A DNA stretch of 64,000 bases from Alphaproteobacteria bacterium (GTDB lineage Bacteria; Pseudomonadota; Alphaproteobacteria; Rhodobacterales; Rhodobacteraceae): the NCBI GenBank assembly GCA_009908505.1, contig JAAAPD010000069.1, positions 1-64,000 on the forward strand, given 5' to 3'. Below, in pieces: positions 28,272-36,256 of this stretch. The position numbers and the translations under genes are program-made. The first letter of the stretch is position 1; every line of letters starts with the position of its first letter. The notes below the pieces were generated by a model. It did not search any database, was not told the DNA's origin, and saw nothing but the letters and a program-made list of their open reading frames with translations.

Positions 28272-28691
28272 TCACGATGCGGCAGCGCGCAGCCGTGCCT
28301 GGTAGTCATGCGCGCGCCAATCGGCGCGGGTTAGCCATTGATCCTGTGGCTGGCGGGCGGCAAGGTCGGTGTCGATTTCCACCTCGTCGAAGCCGGACCG
28401 CCGCGCCATCGCGTATTGGTCGGCGATCACGTGACCCTGCGCCCGAAGGCGGCCCCCATAGCCCAACCGCCGCAGACGCGCGGCCAGGGTAAAGCCCCGG
28501 CCATCGGCGAAGCTGGGAAAGGCGATGCGGATCAGCGGGGCCGCCAGCACACCGCTCAGCCGGGTCGGGTCGGTGTCGGGCGACAGGTCCAGCCCGACGC
28601 TGCAATCATTGGCCGGCCAGTCCTCCAGCGCGGCAAAGCCGCCGGTCCAGTCCTCGGGGGCGAACCCTGTATCGGTGACGATCACGCTCAT
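28272..28691 (-). CDS. DUF934 domain protein of the sulfur assimilation operon
   Basis: A 139-residue protein with family stretches SVGLDLSPDTDP, IRIAFPSFADGRGFTLAARLR, GGRLRAQGHVIADQYAMARR and GFDEVEID. DUF934 genes are almost always next to cysH and cysI in proteobacteria, but the role is not established. It lies 12 bp after cysH on the same strand. Confidence 0.88.
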   Translation of the reverse strand: MSVIVTDTGFAPEDWTGGFAALEDWPANDCSVGLDLSPDTDPTRLSGVLAAPLIRIAFPSFADGRGFTLAARLRRLGYGGRLRAQGHVIADQYAMARRSGFDEVEIDTDLAARQPQDQWLTRADWRAHDYQARLRAAAS

Positions 28692-28703
28692 GGTCTTTTC
28701 CTT

Positions 28704-29435
28704 TCATTCGGCGGCGGCGGTGCCGCGCACCAGCTTGCCGTCCACGAAATGGATGCCGCATTCGTCCTTGTCCTGCCCTTTCCAGCGCCCGGCGCGGGCA
28801 TCCTCGCCCGGGGCGACCGGGTGGGTGCAGGGGGCACAGCCGATCGAGGGATAGCCCCTGGCCACCAGCGGGTGCCGGGGCAGGCGGTTCTCGGCGATAT
28901 AATCCTGCAGATCGGCCGTGTCCCAATGGGCCAGCGGGTTCACCTTGATCCGGGGCATCGCATCGGCGGGGCGTTCGACCTCGAAGAAATCCAGCGCCGC
29001 ACGTTTGCCGCCCTGGTAGCGCTTGCGGCCGGTGATCCAGCCCTCGTAACCCCGCAACGCGTCTTGCAGCGGCTCGGTCTTGCGCAGGGCGCAGCAGGCA
29101 TCGGGATCGTGCAGGTGCAGCAGGTTCTCGTTATCGGCCTCGAAGAGGCGCGCACGGTCGGCGCGGATCACCTGCACGTTCTCCAGACGCAGCCGTTCGG
29201 CCACGTCCTGCTGGTAGACCAGCGTTTCGGCGAACAGCATCTCGGTGTCGATGAACAGAACAGGCGCCTTGCGGTCGATCACCGCCGCCATGTGCAAAAG
29301 CACGACGGATTCCGCGCCGAAGGAACTGACCAGCGCGATGTGGCCCAGCCTGGTCAGCGCATGTTCCATCACGGACGTGGCCGAATGGTTGCGGAACCGG
29401 CGGTTCAGGGTTTGCGTGCGTCCATCAAGCGGCAT
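28704..29435 (-). CDS. cysH: Assimilatory adenylyl-sulfate (APS) reductase
   Basis: Thioredoxin-dependent reductase of activated sulfate to sulfite, 243 residues. The P-loop-like N-terminal region is IALVSSFGAESVVLLHM. Two cysteine pairs, Cys114-Cys115 (DACCALRKTEPL) and Cys200/Cys203 (SIGCAPCTHP), are the [4Fe-4S] ligands of APS reductases and are absent from the PAPS-specific E. coli type. Cys226 in ECGIH is the catalytic thiol. Sulfate activation genes (cysDN) are not in the window. The ATG at 29435 overlaps the cysI end by 11 bp. Confidence 0.93.
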   Translation of the reverse strand: MPLDGRTQTLNRRFRNHSATSVMEHALTRLGHIALVSSFGAESVVLLHMAAVIDRKAPVLFIDTEMLFAETLVYQQDVAERLRLENVQVIRADRARLFEADNENLLHLHDPDACCALRKTEPLQDALRGYEGWITGRKRYQGGKRAALDFFEVERPADAMPRIKVNPLAHWDTADLQDYIAENRLPRHPLVARGYPSIGCAPCTHPVAPGEDARAGRWKGQDKDECGIHFVDGKLVRGTAAAE

Positions 29436-31089
29436 CGGCCTTGGCCTCCGGGTAGAGCAGCGCCTTGAAGGGGGCGGGGCCCAGTCGACGATAGGCCTGC
29501 AGGAAGGTCTCGTCGCGGCTCTCGCGCAGGTCAAGATAGCCCAGCACCAGCCGTTCGATGGCCGGGATGATCTCGTCCGCCGAGAAACCGGGCCCCGCGC
29601 GTTCGCCGATGGTGGCGGTTTCCGTGTGATCGCCGCCCAGCGTGACCTGGTAGTTTTCCACCCCCGCCCTGTCGAGCCCGAGAATGCCGATATGGCCCAC
29701 ATGGTGATGGCCGCAGGCATTGATGCAGCCCGAGATCTTGATCTTGAGCAGGCCGACATCGTGTTCGACCTTCAAGTTTTCGAACCGGGTCGCGATCTGT
29801 TGCGCGATGGGAATGGACCGGGCCGTGGCCAGGGAACAGTAGTCCATGCCGGGGCAGGCGATGATGTCACTGACCAAACCGACATTCGCCGTCGCCAAAT
29901 CCGCTGCTTTCAGGGCGGCATGGACCGCGGGCAGATCGGCCTTGTGCACATGCGGCAGGATCACGTTCTGTTCGTGGGAAATGCGCAGTTCGTCATGGCC
30001 ATATCGTTCGGCCAGGTCCGCCAGAACGCGCATTTGCCCGGCGGTCGCATCGCCGGGGGTGCCCCCGTGCTTCTTGAGCGAGACGGTGACGATCGCGTGG
30101 TCCGGGTGCCGGTGCGCGGCCAGGTTCGTATCCGCCCAGGCCCGAAACACCGGATCGGTTTCATAGGCTGCATCATTGGGCGCGGTGGATTTTTCGGATA
30201 AAGCCGGCGCCGCGAAAAAATGTTCGATATGTGAAAGAAAATCCCGGTCTAACCCAGCAAAACCGGGTCTGATTTGTTGAAATTCCTCTTCCACGAGGCG
30301 GGCGATTTCCGCGATCCCGTGTTCATGTACGGTGATCTTGATGCGCGACTTGTACTTGTTGTCGCGCCGCCCCAGCAGATTCCAGACACTGACCACCGCC
30401 TCGGTGTAGGGCAGCAGGTCGTCTTGCGGCAGGAAGTCCCGAAGCACCTTGCCGATCATGGGCGTGCGGCCCAACCCGCCACCGACGATCACGCGGTAGC
30501 CGATTTCGCCGTCCTTCTCGACAATCTCCAGCCCGATGTCATGGGCGCGGGTCACGGCGCGGTCATGCCGGCTGCCCGAGACGGCGATCTTGAACTTGCG
30601 GGGCAGGAACTGGAACTGGGGATGGTCCGTGGACCATTGCCGCAACAACTCGGCCACCGGGCGCGGATCGGCGATCTCGTCCGCGGCGGCACCGGCGAAA
30701 TGGTCGGCGGTCACGTTGCGGATGGTATTGCCGCTGGTTTGGATCGCGTGCATCCCCACATCGGCCAGCGCGTCCAGCATATCGGGCACATCCCGTAGGC
30801 GGGGCCAATTGAACTGGATGTTCTGGCGGGTGGTGAAGTGGCCATAGCCCTTGTCCCACCGCTCGGCGATATGGGCCAGTTGGCGCATCTGGGCACTGTT
30901 CAGCGTGCCATAGGGGATCGCCACCCGCAGCATGTAGGCATGCAGTTGCAGGTAGAGCCCGTTCATCAGGCGCAACGGCTTGAACTCGTCCTCGGTCAGC
31001 GACCCGTCGATGCGGCGTTCGACCTGTGCGCGAAACCGGGACACCCGGTCACGCAAGAAGGCCTCGTCGAAGTCGTTGAAGCGATACAT
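29425..31089 (-). CDS. cysI: Nitrite/sulfite reductase hemoprotein, sulfite reductase of the cys operon
   Basis: A 554-residue siroheme and [4Fe-4S] enzyme that reduces sulfite (possibly nitrite) by six electrons. The duplicated ferrodoxin-like parts contain YGHFTTRQNIQFNWPRL and YGHDELRISHEQNVILPH. The cofactor cysteines lie in CPGMDYCSLATA and SGCINACGHHHVGHIG. Position between cysG and cysH argues for sulfite as substrate. No flavoprotein CysJ is adjacent, and a ferredoxin reductase gene lies downstream, so ferredoxin is the likely donor. The ATG at 31089 shares one base with the DUF2849 stop (TGATG). Confidence 0.92.
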   Translation of the reverse strand: MYRFNDFDEAFLRDRVSRFRAQVERRIDGSLTEDEFKPLRLMNGLYLQLHAYMLRVAIPYGTLNSAQMRQLAHIAERWDKGYGHFTTRQNIQFNWPRLRDVPDMLDALADVGMHAIQTSGNTIRNVTADHFAGAAADEIADPRPVAELLRQWSTDHPQFQFLPRKFKIAVSGSRHDRAVTRAHDIGLEIVEKDGEIGYRVIVGGGLGRTPMIGKVLRDFLPQDDLLPYTEAVVSVWNLLGRRDNKYKSRIKITVHEHGIAEIARLVEEEFQQIRPGFAGLDRDFLSHIEHFFAAPALSEKSTAPNDAAYETDPVFRAWADTNLAAHRHPDHAIVTVSLKKHGGTPGDATAGQMRVLADLAERYGHDELRISHEQNVILPHVHKADLPAVHAALKAADLATANVGLVSDIIACPGMDYCSLATARSIPIAQQIATRFENLKVEHDVGLLKIKISGCINACGHHHVGHIGILGLDRAGVENYQVTLGGDHTETATIGERAGPGFSADEIIPAIERLVLGYLDLRESRDETFLQAYRRLGPAPFKALLYPEAKADAA

Positions 31090-31400
31090 CACGTCTTCTC
31101 CTGCATGTCGGTTTGCTTGCCATGGGCGTAGTTGGACGGGCCGCGGGTGCGGAACGCCTCGCGGAAATGGACGGGTTCGGGCCGGGTTTCCCCGCGGGCC
31201 GCATCGGCCAGGTAGGCGCCCACCACCAGATGCGCCTCGGCGGCGGCCTCGAGCAGCCGCAGCTCGGCCGTGCGGGCATCCTCGATCAGTTCGGCCTGCG
31301 CCATGTCCGGCGACCAGTCGCCATCGCGGGTGCGCCAGACCGCGTCGCCCTCCAGCAGGCGATTGGCGGTCACGACCTTGGGGGTAAAGGGGCGGGGCAT
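31089..31400 (-). CDS. DUF2849 domain protein of the sulfur assimilation operon
   Basis: A 103-residue protein with the family pattern VVTANRLLEGDAVWRTRDGDWSPD near the N-terminus, then a helical AELRLLEAAAEAHLVVGAYL and VHFREAFRTRGPSNY. The family is found between cysG and cysI in alphaproteobacteria and has no assigned function. It starts one base after the cysG stop and overlaps the cysI start by one base, so it is translated with them. Confidence 0.88.
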   Translation of the reverse strand: MPRPFTPKVVTANRLLEGDAVWRTRDGDWSPDMAQAELIEDARTAELRLLEAAAEAHLVVGAYLADAARGETRPEPVHFREAFRTRGPSNYAHGKQTDMQEKT

Positions 31401-31401
31401 G

Positions 31402-32802
31402 TCAACGTGCCTCCTGTATCTGGTTGGGGACGGGCAGGGCGGCGGGCGCCCGGCGCGGGGCCAGCCCTATGAATGTCAGGGCGGGGCCGCTCAGGGCGGC
31501 CTGTTCCATGTCGGGCTCCATCCGTGCGAGCGTGGTTTCCAGCACGCGCTGGTCGGGATGCGAGGCGTTTTCAACCACGGTCACCGGCGTTTCCGGCGCA
31601 CCGCCATGCATCAGCAACCGGCCCTGGATGAACCGCGCGGCGCGCTTGCCCATGTAGATCGCCGTGACCTCGCCCGGGGTGGCCAGCGCGCGCCAGTCGT
31701 GATCGGCAAAGCCGCGGGTGTCATGGCCCGTCAGGAACCGGATCTGGCTGTTGCGGCCGCGTTTCGTCAGGGATTGGCCCAGGCTGGCGCAGGCAGCGGC
31801 AGCGGCGGTGATGCCGGGGACGATGGCATGGGGCAGGCCCTGCGCGACGACCGCGTCGATTTCCTCATCCAGGCGGCCGAAGATCATCGGGTCGCCCCCC
31901 TTCAGGCGCACGACATGCGCTCCGGCGCGCGCATGCGCCACGATCAGCGCGTTGATCTCGTCCTGCGCCATGGCCGTGCCAAAGCCGTGCTTGCCCGCGT
32001 CGATCATCAGCGCCTCGCGCCGGGCCAGTTCCAGGATGCCAGGGCCGACCAGCCGGTCGTGGATCACCACGTCGGCGGCGTCCAGCGCCTTGCGCGCCTT
32101 CAGGGTCAGAAGCTCGGGATCGCCCGGGCCGGCGCCGACGAAATCCACGCGCCCGGCAGCCGGTGACGCCGACAGGTGCCGGGCCAGCAGGTCGTCCAGC
32201 GCCGCCTGCGCCGCATCCTCGCCGCCCTGATCCATGGCGCGGGGGCCGGCCTGGAAGTAATACTCGGCCCAAAACGCGCGCCGTGCCCTGCCGAAGGGCA
32301 GGTGTTCGGCCATCTTGCGAAAGCCCTTGCCGATCCGCGCCAGCGGCCCCAATGCGGCGGGCAGACGTTCTTCCAGCTCGGCCTTGATCTTGCGGGCCAG
32401 GACGGGGGCGGCGCCCTCGGTGCCGATGGCGACGGTCACCGGGTCGCGATCGACGATGGCCGGCGTGATGAAGGCGCTGTCGGCCAGGTTATCCACGATG
32501 TTGACCAGCGCGCCCTCGGCCCGGCCGATCCGCGCGGTGCGGGCATCCAGCGCCTCGTCCTCGTCGGCGGCATAGACCAGCACGGCGCAAAGCGCGTCGC
32601 CGGCCGCGATGGCGCGGCGGTGCAGGGTCACCCGGCCCGCGGCCGCCCACTCCACGATTTCCGGCGCCGGGGCGGGGGTGAAAACGGAGATCTTGGCGCG
32701 GGTCTTGAGCAGCAGCCGCAGCTTGGCCAGCGCCGCCTCGCCGCCGCCGGACAAAACGACGCGCCGGGCCTCCAGGTCGAGGAAGATGGGAAAATGCTGC
32801 AT
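31402..32802 (-). CDS. cysG: Siroheme synthase
   Basis: A 466-residue multifunctional enzyme. The N-terminal half is the NAD-dependent precorrin-2 dehydrogenase/ferrochelatase domain (RRVVLSGGGEAALAKLRLLL, NIVDNLADSAFITPAIVDR). From about residue 218 comes the uroporphyrinogen-III methyltransferase domain (VDFVGAGPGDPELLTLKARK, VVRLKGGDPMIFGR, VPGITAAAAACASLG). It makes siroheme for the downstream sulfite reductase. First gene of the operon; divergent from an Lrp-type regulator. Confidence 0.94.
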   Translation of the reverse strand: MQHFPIFLDLEARRVVLSGGGEAALAKLRLLLKTRAKISVFTPAPAPEIVEWAAAGRVTLHRRAIAAGDALCAVLVYAADEDEALDARTARIGRAEGALVNIVDNLADSAFITPAIVDRDPVTVAIGTEGAAPVLARKIKAELEERLPAALGPLARIGKGFRKMAEHLPFGRARRAFWAEYYFQAGPRAMDQGGEDAAQAALDDLLARHLSASPAAGRVDFVGAGPGDPELLTLKARKALDAADVVIHDRLVGPGILELARREALMIDAGKHGFGTAMAQDEINALIVAHARAGAHVVRLKGGDPMIFGRLDEEIDAVVAQGLPHAIVPGITAAAAACASLGQSLTKRGRNSQIRFLTGHDTRGFADHDWRALATPGEVTAIYMGKRAARFIQGRLLMHGGAPETPVTVVENASHPDQRVLETTLARMEPDMEQAALSGPALTFIGLAPRRAPAALPVPNQIQEAR

Positions 32803-32937
32803 GGTCTGACCCCTTGTGCTCGAGGTCATATTAGGAAAAAGTCCCGATAAATGGGAGTTTATCTCGCCAATTAGGGACATATGTCGCAAAAGGCGTGACG
32901 CCCAGAACGATCGTTCATGAACCGGAAAGGAAGCGAA
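32803..32937. promoter_or_regulatory. Divergent control region between cysG and the Lrp/AsnC gene
   Basis: This 135-bp AT-richer region must hold both promoters. Visible elements are TCCC-GATAAAT-GGGA (about 32842-32856), the perfect palindrome GACATATGTC at 32876-32885, and ATGTCGCAAA at 32881-32890. The last is the reverse complement of TTTGCGACAT, found upstream of two other genes in this window. Lrp/AsnC proteins commonly bind such palindromes next to their own gene, so these are candidate operators. Confidence 0.5.
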
Positions 32938-33399
32938 ATGTCGGTCCGAATTGATGCGCTCGACCGGAAAATCCTCGAAGAGCTGCAGCGCGATGCCAGC
33001 CAGTCCCTGGATGAAATCGCCAAGCAGGTGGGGTCGTCGAAGACCCCGGTCTGGAACCGGATTCGCAAGATGCGCGAGGCGGGAATCATCGGCCAGCAGA
33101 CGGTGATGCTGGATGCCGAGGCGCTGGGGTTCGAGGCTTGTTTCTTCGTCCTGATCCGCACCAGCGAACACGAGGCCGAGTGGCAGGCGAAATTCCTTAA
33201 GGCTCTGCGCGACCGCCCCGAGGTGCAAGAAGCGCACCGCCTGGCCGGTGACATAGACTATATCCTGAAGGTGCGCGTCAAGAACGCCCGCGCCTACGAC
33301 GCTTTCTACCAGGCGCTGATTTCCGAGGTGCGGGTGCACAACGTCACCGCCCTGCTGTCCATGGAAGAGATCAAGTCGACCGTGGCGCTGCCGCTCTAG
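32938..33399 (+). CDS. Lrp/AsnC-family transcriptional regulator (sulfur assimilation locus)
   Basis: A 153-residue protein with an N-terminal winged helix (LDRKILEELQRDASQSLDEIA, TPVWNRIRKMREAGII) and a C-terminal RAM ligand domain (VQEAHRLAGDIDYILKVRV). Divergent placement next to cysG suggests that it controls the sulfate reduction operon, perhaps sensing a sulfur amino acid; this is inference. The start at 32938 follows aaaggaagc; an ATG at 32917 is possible. Its TAG stop shares CTAG with the convergent DUF1194 gene. Confidence 0.9.
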   Translation: MSVRIDALDRKILEELQRDASQSLDEIAKQVGSSKTPVWNRIRKMREAGIIGQQTVMLDAEALGFEACFFVLIRTSEHEAEWQAKFLKALRDRPEVQEAHRLAGDIDYILKVRVKNARAYDAFYQALISEVRVHNVTALLSMEEIKSTVALPL

Positions 33400-34043
33400 C
33401 CCAGGATGCGGCTGAGTTCGCGCAGCAGTTTCTCGCGGATGGCGCGGGGATAATCGCGGTGCTGGCGGGCGGTGATGACGAAACCGTCGCGGGTGATGAT
33501 CTCGCGGCGGTAGAAATTGGTGATGGCCAGTCCCATGCTTTCGATGGCGATGCCGTTGATGGTGATCCCGGCGCGTTCGGCGGCGCGGACCATGGGCCGG
33601 GGGGCGCTGCCGGAATTGGGCGTGCCGTCGCCCGAAACATCGATGACCCGGCGGTCACAATCGGGGGCGTCGGCGAACTGGCGCAGGGCGAAGTCCAGCG
33701 CCTCGGCCGGGGCGGTGTCGGACAACACGAAGGCACGGGGCATGGCGCGGGCCTGCGCGGCGAAGGTGCGGACGTCGGCGCGGCTGCGCAGCCGGGTCCA
33801 GGGAATCGACAGCTCTTGCCGGTCGAAGCCGGACCATTGCACGACGGCCAGTGCCGACTGCCCGCGCACGATCACATCCGTGATCTCGGCATCCAGAAGC
33901 GAATCGGCCAGCCCGTCCACCTGCAGCCTGTATTCGGCCACGTCGATGGAGTTCGACACGTCGATCGTCAGAAGAAGGGCGGTTTCGCAGGCCCATATCG
34001 GCTGCGCGAAGGCAATCAGCAGGGATATGAAATAGCCTTTCAT
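33396..34043 (-). CDS. DUF1194 protein, secreted von Willebrand A-like
   Basis: A 215-residue protein with a signal peptide (MKGYFISLLIAFAQPIWACE). A vWA fold follows with a MIDAS-like DxSxS at 28-32 (LLLTIDVSNSIDVAEY), then AVVQWSGFDRQ and RVIDVSGDGTPNSGSAP. Members are periplasmic or secreted proteins of unknown role. The start at 34043 is chosen for the signal peptide; the frame runs upstream into the tandem repeat. The upstream repeats at 34075-34295 may be part of its control region. Confidence 0.85.
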   Translation of the reverse strand: MKGYFISLLIAFAQPIWACETALLLTIDVSNSIDVAEYRLQVDGLADSLLDAEITDVIVRGQSALAVVQWSGFDRQELSIPWTRLRSRADVRTFAAQARAMPRAFVLSDTAPAEALDFALRQFADAPDCDRRVIDVSGDGTPNSGSAPRPMVRAAERAGITINGIAIESMGLAITNFYRREIITRDGFVITARQHRDYPRAIREKLLRELSRILG

Positions 34044-34074
34044 CCCAACACTCTGGCGGAGAATGCCATGTGAG

Positions 34075-34295
34075 GGAAGTGCAGGCTTCTGTTGCCCGGG
34101 GTTTGCGTGCAAACACCGTCCAAGGACAGAGCGATCGGCCGTGGCCGATTGCGGAGTCCGCCGGTTGGGGAAAGTGCAGGCTTCTGTTGCCCGGGGTTTG
34201 CGTGCAAACACCGTCCAAGGACAGAGCGATCGGCCTGGGCCGATTGCGGAGTCCGCCGGTTGGGGAAAGTGCAGGCTTCTGTTGCCAGGTGCCTG
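34075..34295. repeat. 95-bp tandem direct repeat, about 2.3 copies
   Basis: The unit starting GTGCAGGCTTCTGTTGCC recurs at 34079, 34174 and 34269, an exact 95-bp period. Copies one and two are nearly identical; the third degenerates after about 18 bp. Each full unit contains two short palindromes: GTTTGC-GT-GCAAAC (34101-34114 and 34196-34209) and ATCGGCC-NN-GGCCGAT (34134-34149 with GT, 34229-34244 with TG). It lies just upstream of the DUF1194 gene and after the small basic protein. There are no CRISPR-like spacers. Confidence 0.9.
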
Positions 34296-34351
34296 CGAAC
34301 CCCGCCAGCCCTTGCTAGAGGACTGGGCTTAGATTTCGGTCTTGTTACCGC

Positions 34352-34618
34352 TTAGGCGGCAACTGCAACCGGAGCACGATTGTCGTTGGCAATTGTACTG
34401 TTTCGGGCCGATACGGTGGCACCCCGCCGGGACAAAGCTAACCCCTTTAGACGTTCGTCGATCCTGTTTCGGCCCCATGTTCCCCCAACGAAGGCGATTT
34501 GGTGGAGCCGCCGGGTACCGCCCCCGGGTCCGATCCGCTTATTACGAGCGCGTTTATGTCCATAGTCCCGAAGGACATCGCGAATATGCGCCCCGAGCGA
34601 CGGGATTTCAAGGGGCAT
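34352..34618 (-). CDS. Small basic protein coupled to DUF4345 gene (tentative)
   Basis: An 88-residue Arg-rich reading frame (AHIRDVLRDYGHKRARNKR, FVGGTWGRNRIDERLKG) ending NDNRAPVAVAA. Its ATG overlaps the stop of the upstream membrane protein by one base (TGATG), which suggests translational coupling. No family is recognised and the codon use is less GC-biased than in neighbours. It could be a chance frame or a small basic regulator or nucleic-acid-binding protein. Confidence 0.4.
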   Translation of the reverse strand: MPLEIPSLGAHIRDVLRDYGHKRARNKRIGPGGGTRRLHQIAFVGGTWGRNRIDERLKGLALSRRGATVSARNSTIANDNRAPVAVAA

Positions 34619-34977
34619 CAGGGCCAGTGGGCCCAGATCAGGTAGGCCGCCGGGGGCCATTCGAAGGCCAGAAAGAGCAGCACCTTTTTCAATGGCGGGC
34701 GGTCCAGCAGGATCGACAGCGCCCGGCCCGCCCCGGCGCCCAGATAGGCGATGCCAAGGGCGAAATAGGCTGGCGCGCCTGCAACCAGGCACCAGACCCC
34801 AAGCGCCACGAACAACCCGCCCGATCCGGCGCGCAGCTCGCTCAGGCCCATGGTGCTGTCCGTCGGCGCCAGATCCAGCGCGCCGGCGGTGTAGCGCGGC
34901 GCAAGAAGGCCGAAGGCGCCGAAGCCGATGGTCAGAAGGGCGATGAGGATGTCGATTGCGGGCATGGGCAGGCTCAT
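34618..34977 (-). CDS. DUF4345 membrane protein
   Basis: A protein of about 119 residues with four predicted helices. The family pattern is visible as IALLTIGFGAFGLLAPRY, GLSELRAGSGGLFVALGVWCL and ALGIAYLGAGAGRALSILLDRPP. Function unknown. The ATG at 34977 is preferred over the GTG at 34983. It lies downstream of an ABC binding protein but is separated from it by a terminator. Confidence 0.8.
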   Translation of the reverse strand: MSLPMPAIDILIALLTIGFGAFGLLAPRYTAGALDLAPTDSTMGLSELRAGSGGLFVALGVWCLVAGAPAYFALGIAYLGAGAGRALSILLDRPPLKKVLLFLAFEWPPAAYLIWAHWP

Positions 34978-35009
34978 TTTCACAAAAGCTAGCTTGGCGG
35001 GAACACACG

Positions 35010-35035
35010 AAAAGGGCGGCCCCGAAAGGCCGCCC
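35010..35035 (-). terminator. Intrinsic terminator of the polyamine-binding protein gene
   Basis: On the minus strand GGGCGGCC (35035-35028) pairs with GGCCGCCC (35021-35014) around TTTCGG, followed by TTTT (35013-35010). It lies 23 bp past the stop of the binding-protein gene. Confidence 0.85.
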
Positions 35036-35058
35036 CCGTTGCCGGTATCCCCGGGTGA

Positions 35059-36105
35059 TCAGAACCCGGCCTTGATCCGCTCGAAGGTCTCGATCATCTG
35101 CTCGCGCAGCTCGATATCCATCGGCAACTGGGCCAGCACCGGCGTGCTGGGCTGACCCATCCCGACCGAGGCCAGGGTTTCGTCGTCGAAACTGGCCATG
35201 GCTTCGGTATTGGCGTGGGCATAGCCCCATTCGGTGACGATGTATTCCGCCGCCGAGGGTTGCAGCCAGGCCTCGACGAAGTCATGCGCCTTTTCCTCGG
35301 AGCCGGGGCCGTCCACCAAGTTCACGTAGCCGCAGAACCACTGGGACGAGCCTTCCTCGGCCTCGCGGTTATAGGCGACGGGGTGGCCTTCATCGGCAAG
35401 GCCCACGAAGCTTTCGTTCCAGGACCAGGCCACGACGACCTCGCCGGTGGCCATCAGCTGGTTCAACTCGGCCCCGTCGGCCCAGTAGGTGCGGGCGTTC
35501 TGGTGGGCCTGGCGCAGCCAGTCGGCGGCCCGCTCGAAATCTTCCTGCGTGGCTTCAGTCCAGTCCGTGGTGCCGGTGGCGAGGTAGGCCAGGGCGAAAC
35601 TGTCATCCACGTTGTCGGGCAGGCTGGTGCGGCCGGCATAGGCCGGGTCAAGGAAGATCTGCAGGCTCTGGGCGTCGGCCTCGCTGACTTCCTCGGTGTT
35701 GTAGAGCAGGGCGGTCGCGCCGTTGTCGGCGGGGATGAAATAAACATCGTCGCCATCGGTGAAGACCGGGTCGTTTTTGTATTGTTCGGCCAGCGTGTCA
35801 TAGCTTGGGATCTGGCTGATGTTCCAGGGTTCGATCAGCCCGGCATCGCGCCATTTCTGGACCGAGTGAGGGCAGGGATGCGAGATATCCGCCCGAAAGC
35901 CCGAGCGCAGCTTCTGGAATGCCTCTTCCTCTTCGCCGAAGAAGGCGAAGGTCGGGCTGTCACCATGTTGGTCGATATAATGCTGGTAGAAGCCTTCTTC
36001 CTCGTAGCCGGACCAATCGAAGACCAGAAGGTCGGGATCCTGGGCCGAGACGGCGGTGGCGAGGGCCGCGACCGAGGCGGCGCCGAGATAGGTTGTCAGT
36101 TTCAT
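35059..36105 (-). CDS. Extracellular solute-binding protein, spermidine/putrescine (PotD/PotF) type
   Basis: A 348-residue periplasmic protein with a cleavable signal (YLGAASVAALATAVSAQ). Typical stretches are DLLVFDWSGYEEEGFYQHYI, CPHSVQKWRDAGLIEPWN, YFIPADNGATALLYNTEEV and VVAWSWNESFVGLADEGHPV. Such proteins bind polyamines or related cations for an ABC importer. No permease or ATPase gene is adjacent, so it is an orphan and its partner must be elsewhere. The gene is followed by a terminator. Confidence 0.88.
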   Translation of the reverse strand: MKLTTYLGAASVAALATAVSAQDPDLLVFDWSGYEEEGFYQHYIDQHGDSPTFAFFGEEEEAFQKLRSGFRADISHPCPHSVQKWRDAGLIEPWNISQIPSYDTLAEQYKNDPVFTDGDDVYFIPADNGATALLYNTEEVSEADAQSLQIFLDPAYAGRTSLPDNVDDSFALAYLATGTTDWTEATQEDFERAADWLRQAHQNARTYWADGAELNQLMATGEVVVAWSWNESFVGLADEGHPVAYNREAEEGSSQWFCGYVNLVDGPGSEEKAHDFVEAWLQPSAAEYIVTEWGYAHANTEAMASFDDETLASVGMGQPSTPVLAQLPMDIELREQMIETFERIKAGF

Positions 36106-36256
36106 TCCGATCTCCCGTTAGGAACGTGATGGATCGACGCTAAGTTCAACCAACGCCTTTCCGCAAGGGGCAAAGCGCGATGCGGCCTGCCATATTGCCC
36201 CTTGCGCGCGCTTCTGCCAGTTTTGACGGCAGGACGGACAGGAGAGGGTGCAGGAC

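Noticed and set aside
28704-29435. PAPS reductase of the E. coli CysH type
   Set aside because: The CC and CxxC pairs that bind a [4Fe-4S] cluster are present, which marks APS reductases.
34063-34355. CRISPR-like repeats or three short coding frames
   Set aside because: The 95-bp units are directly adjacent with no spacers, and the three overlapping frames arise because 95 is not a multiple of three.
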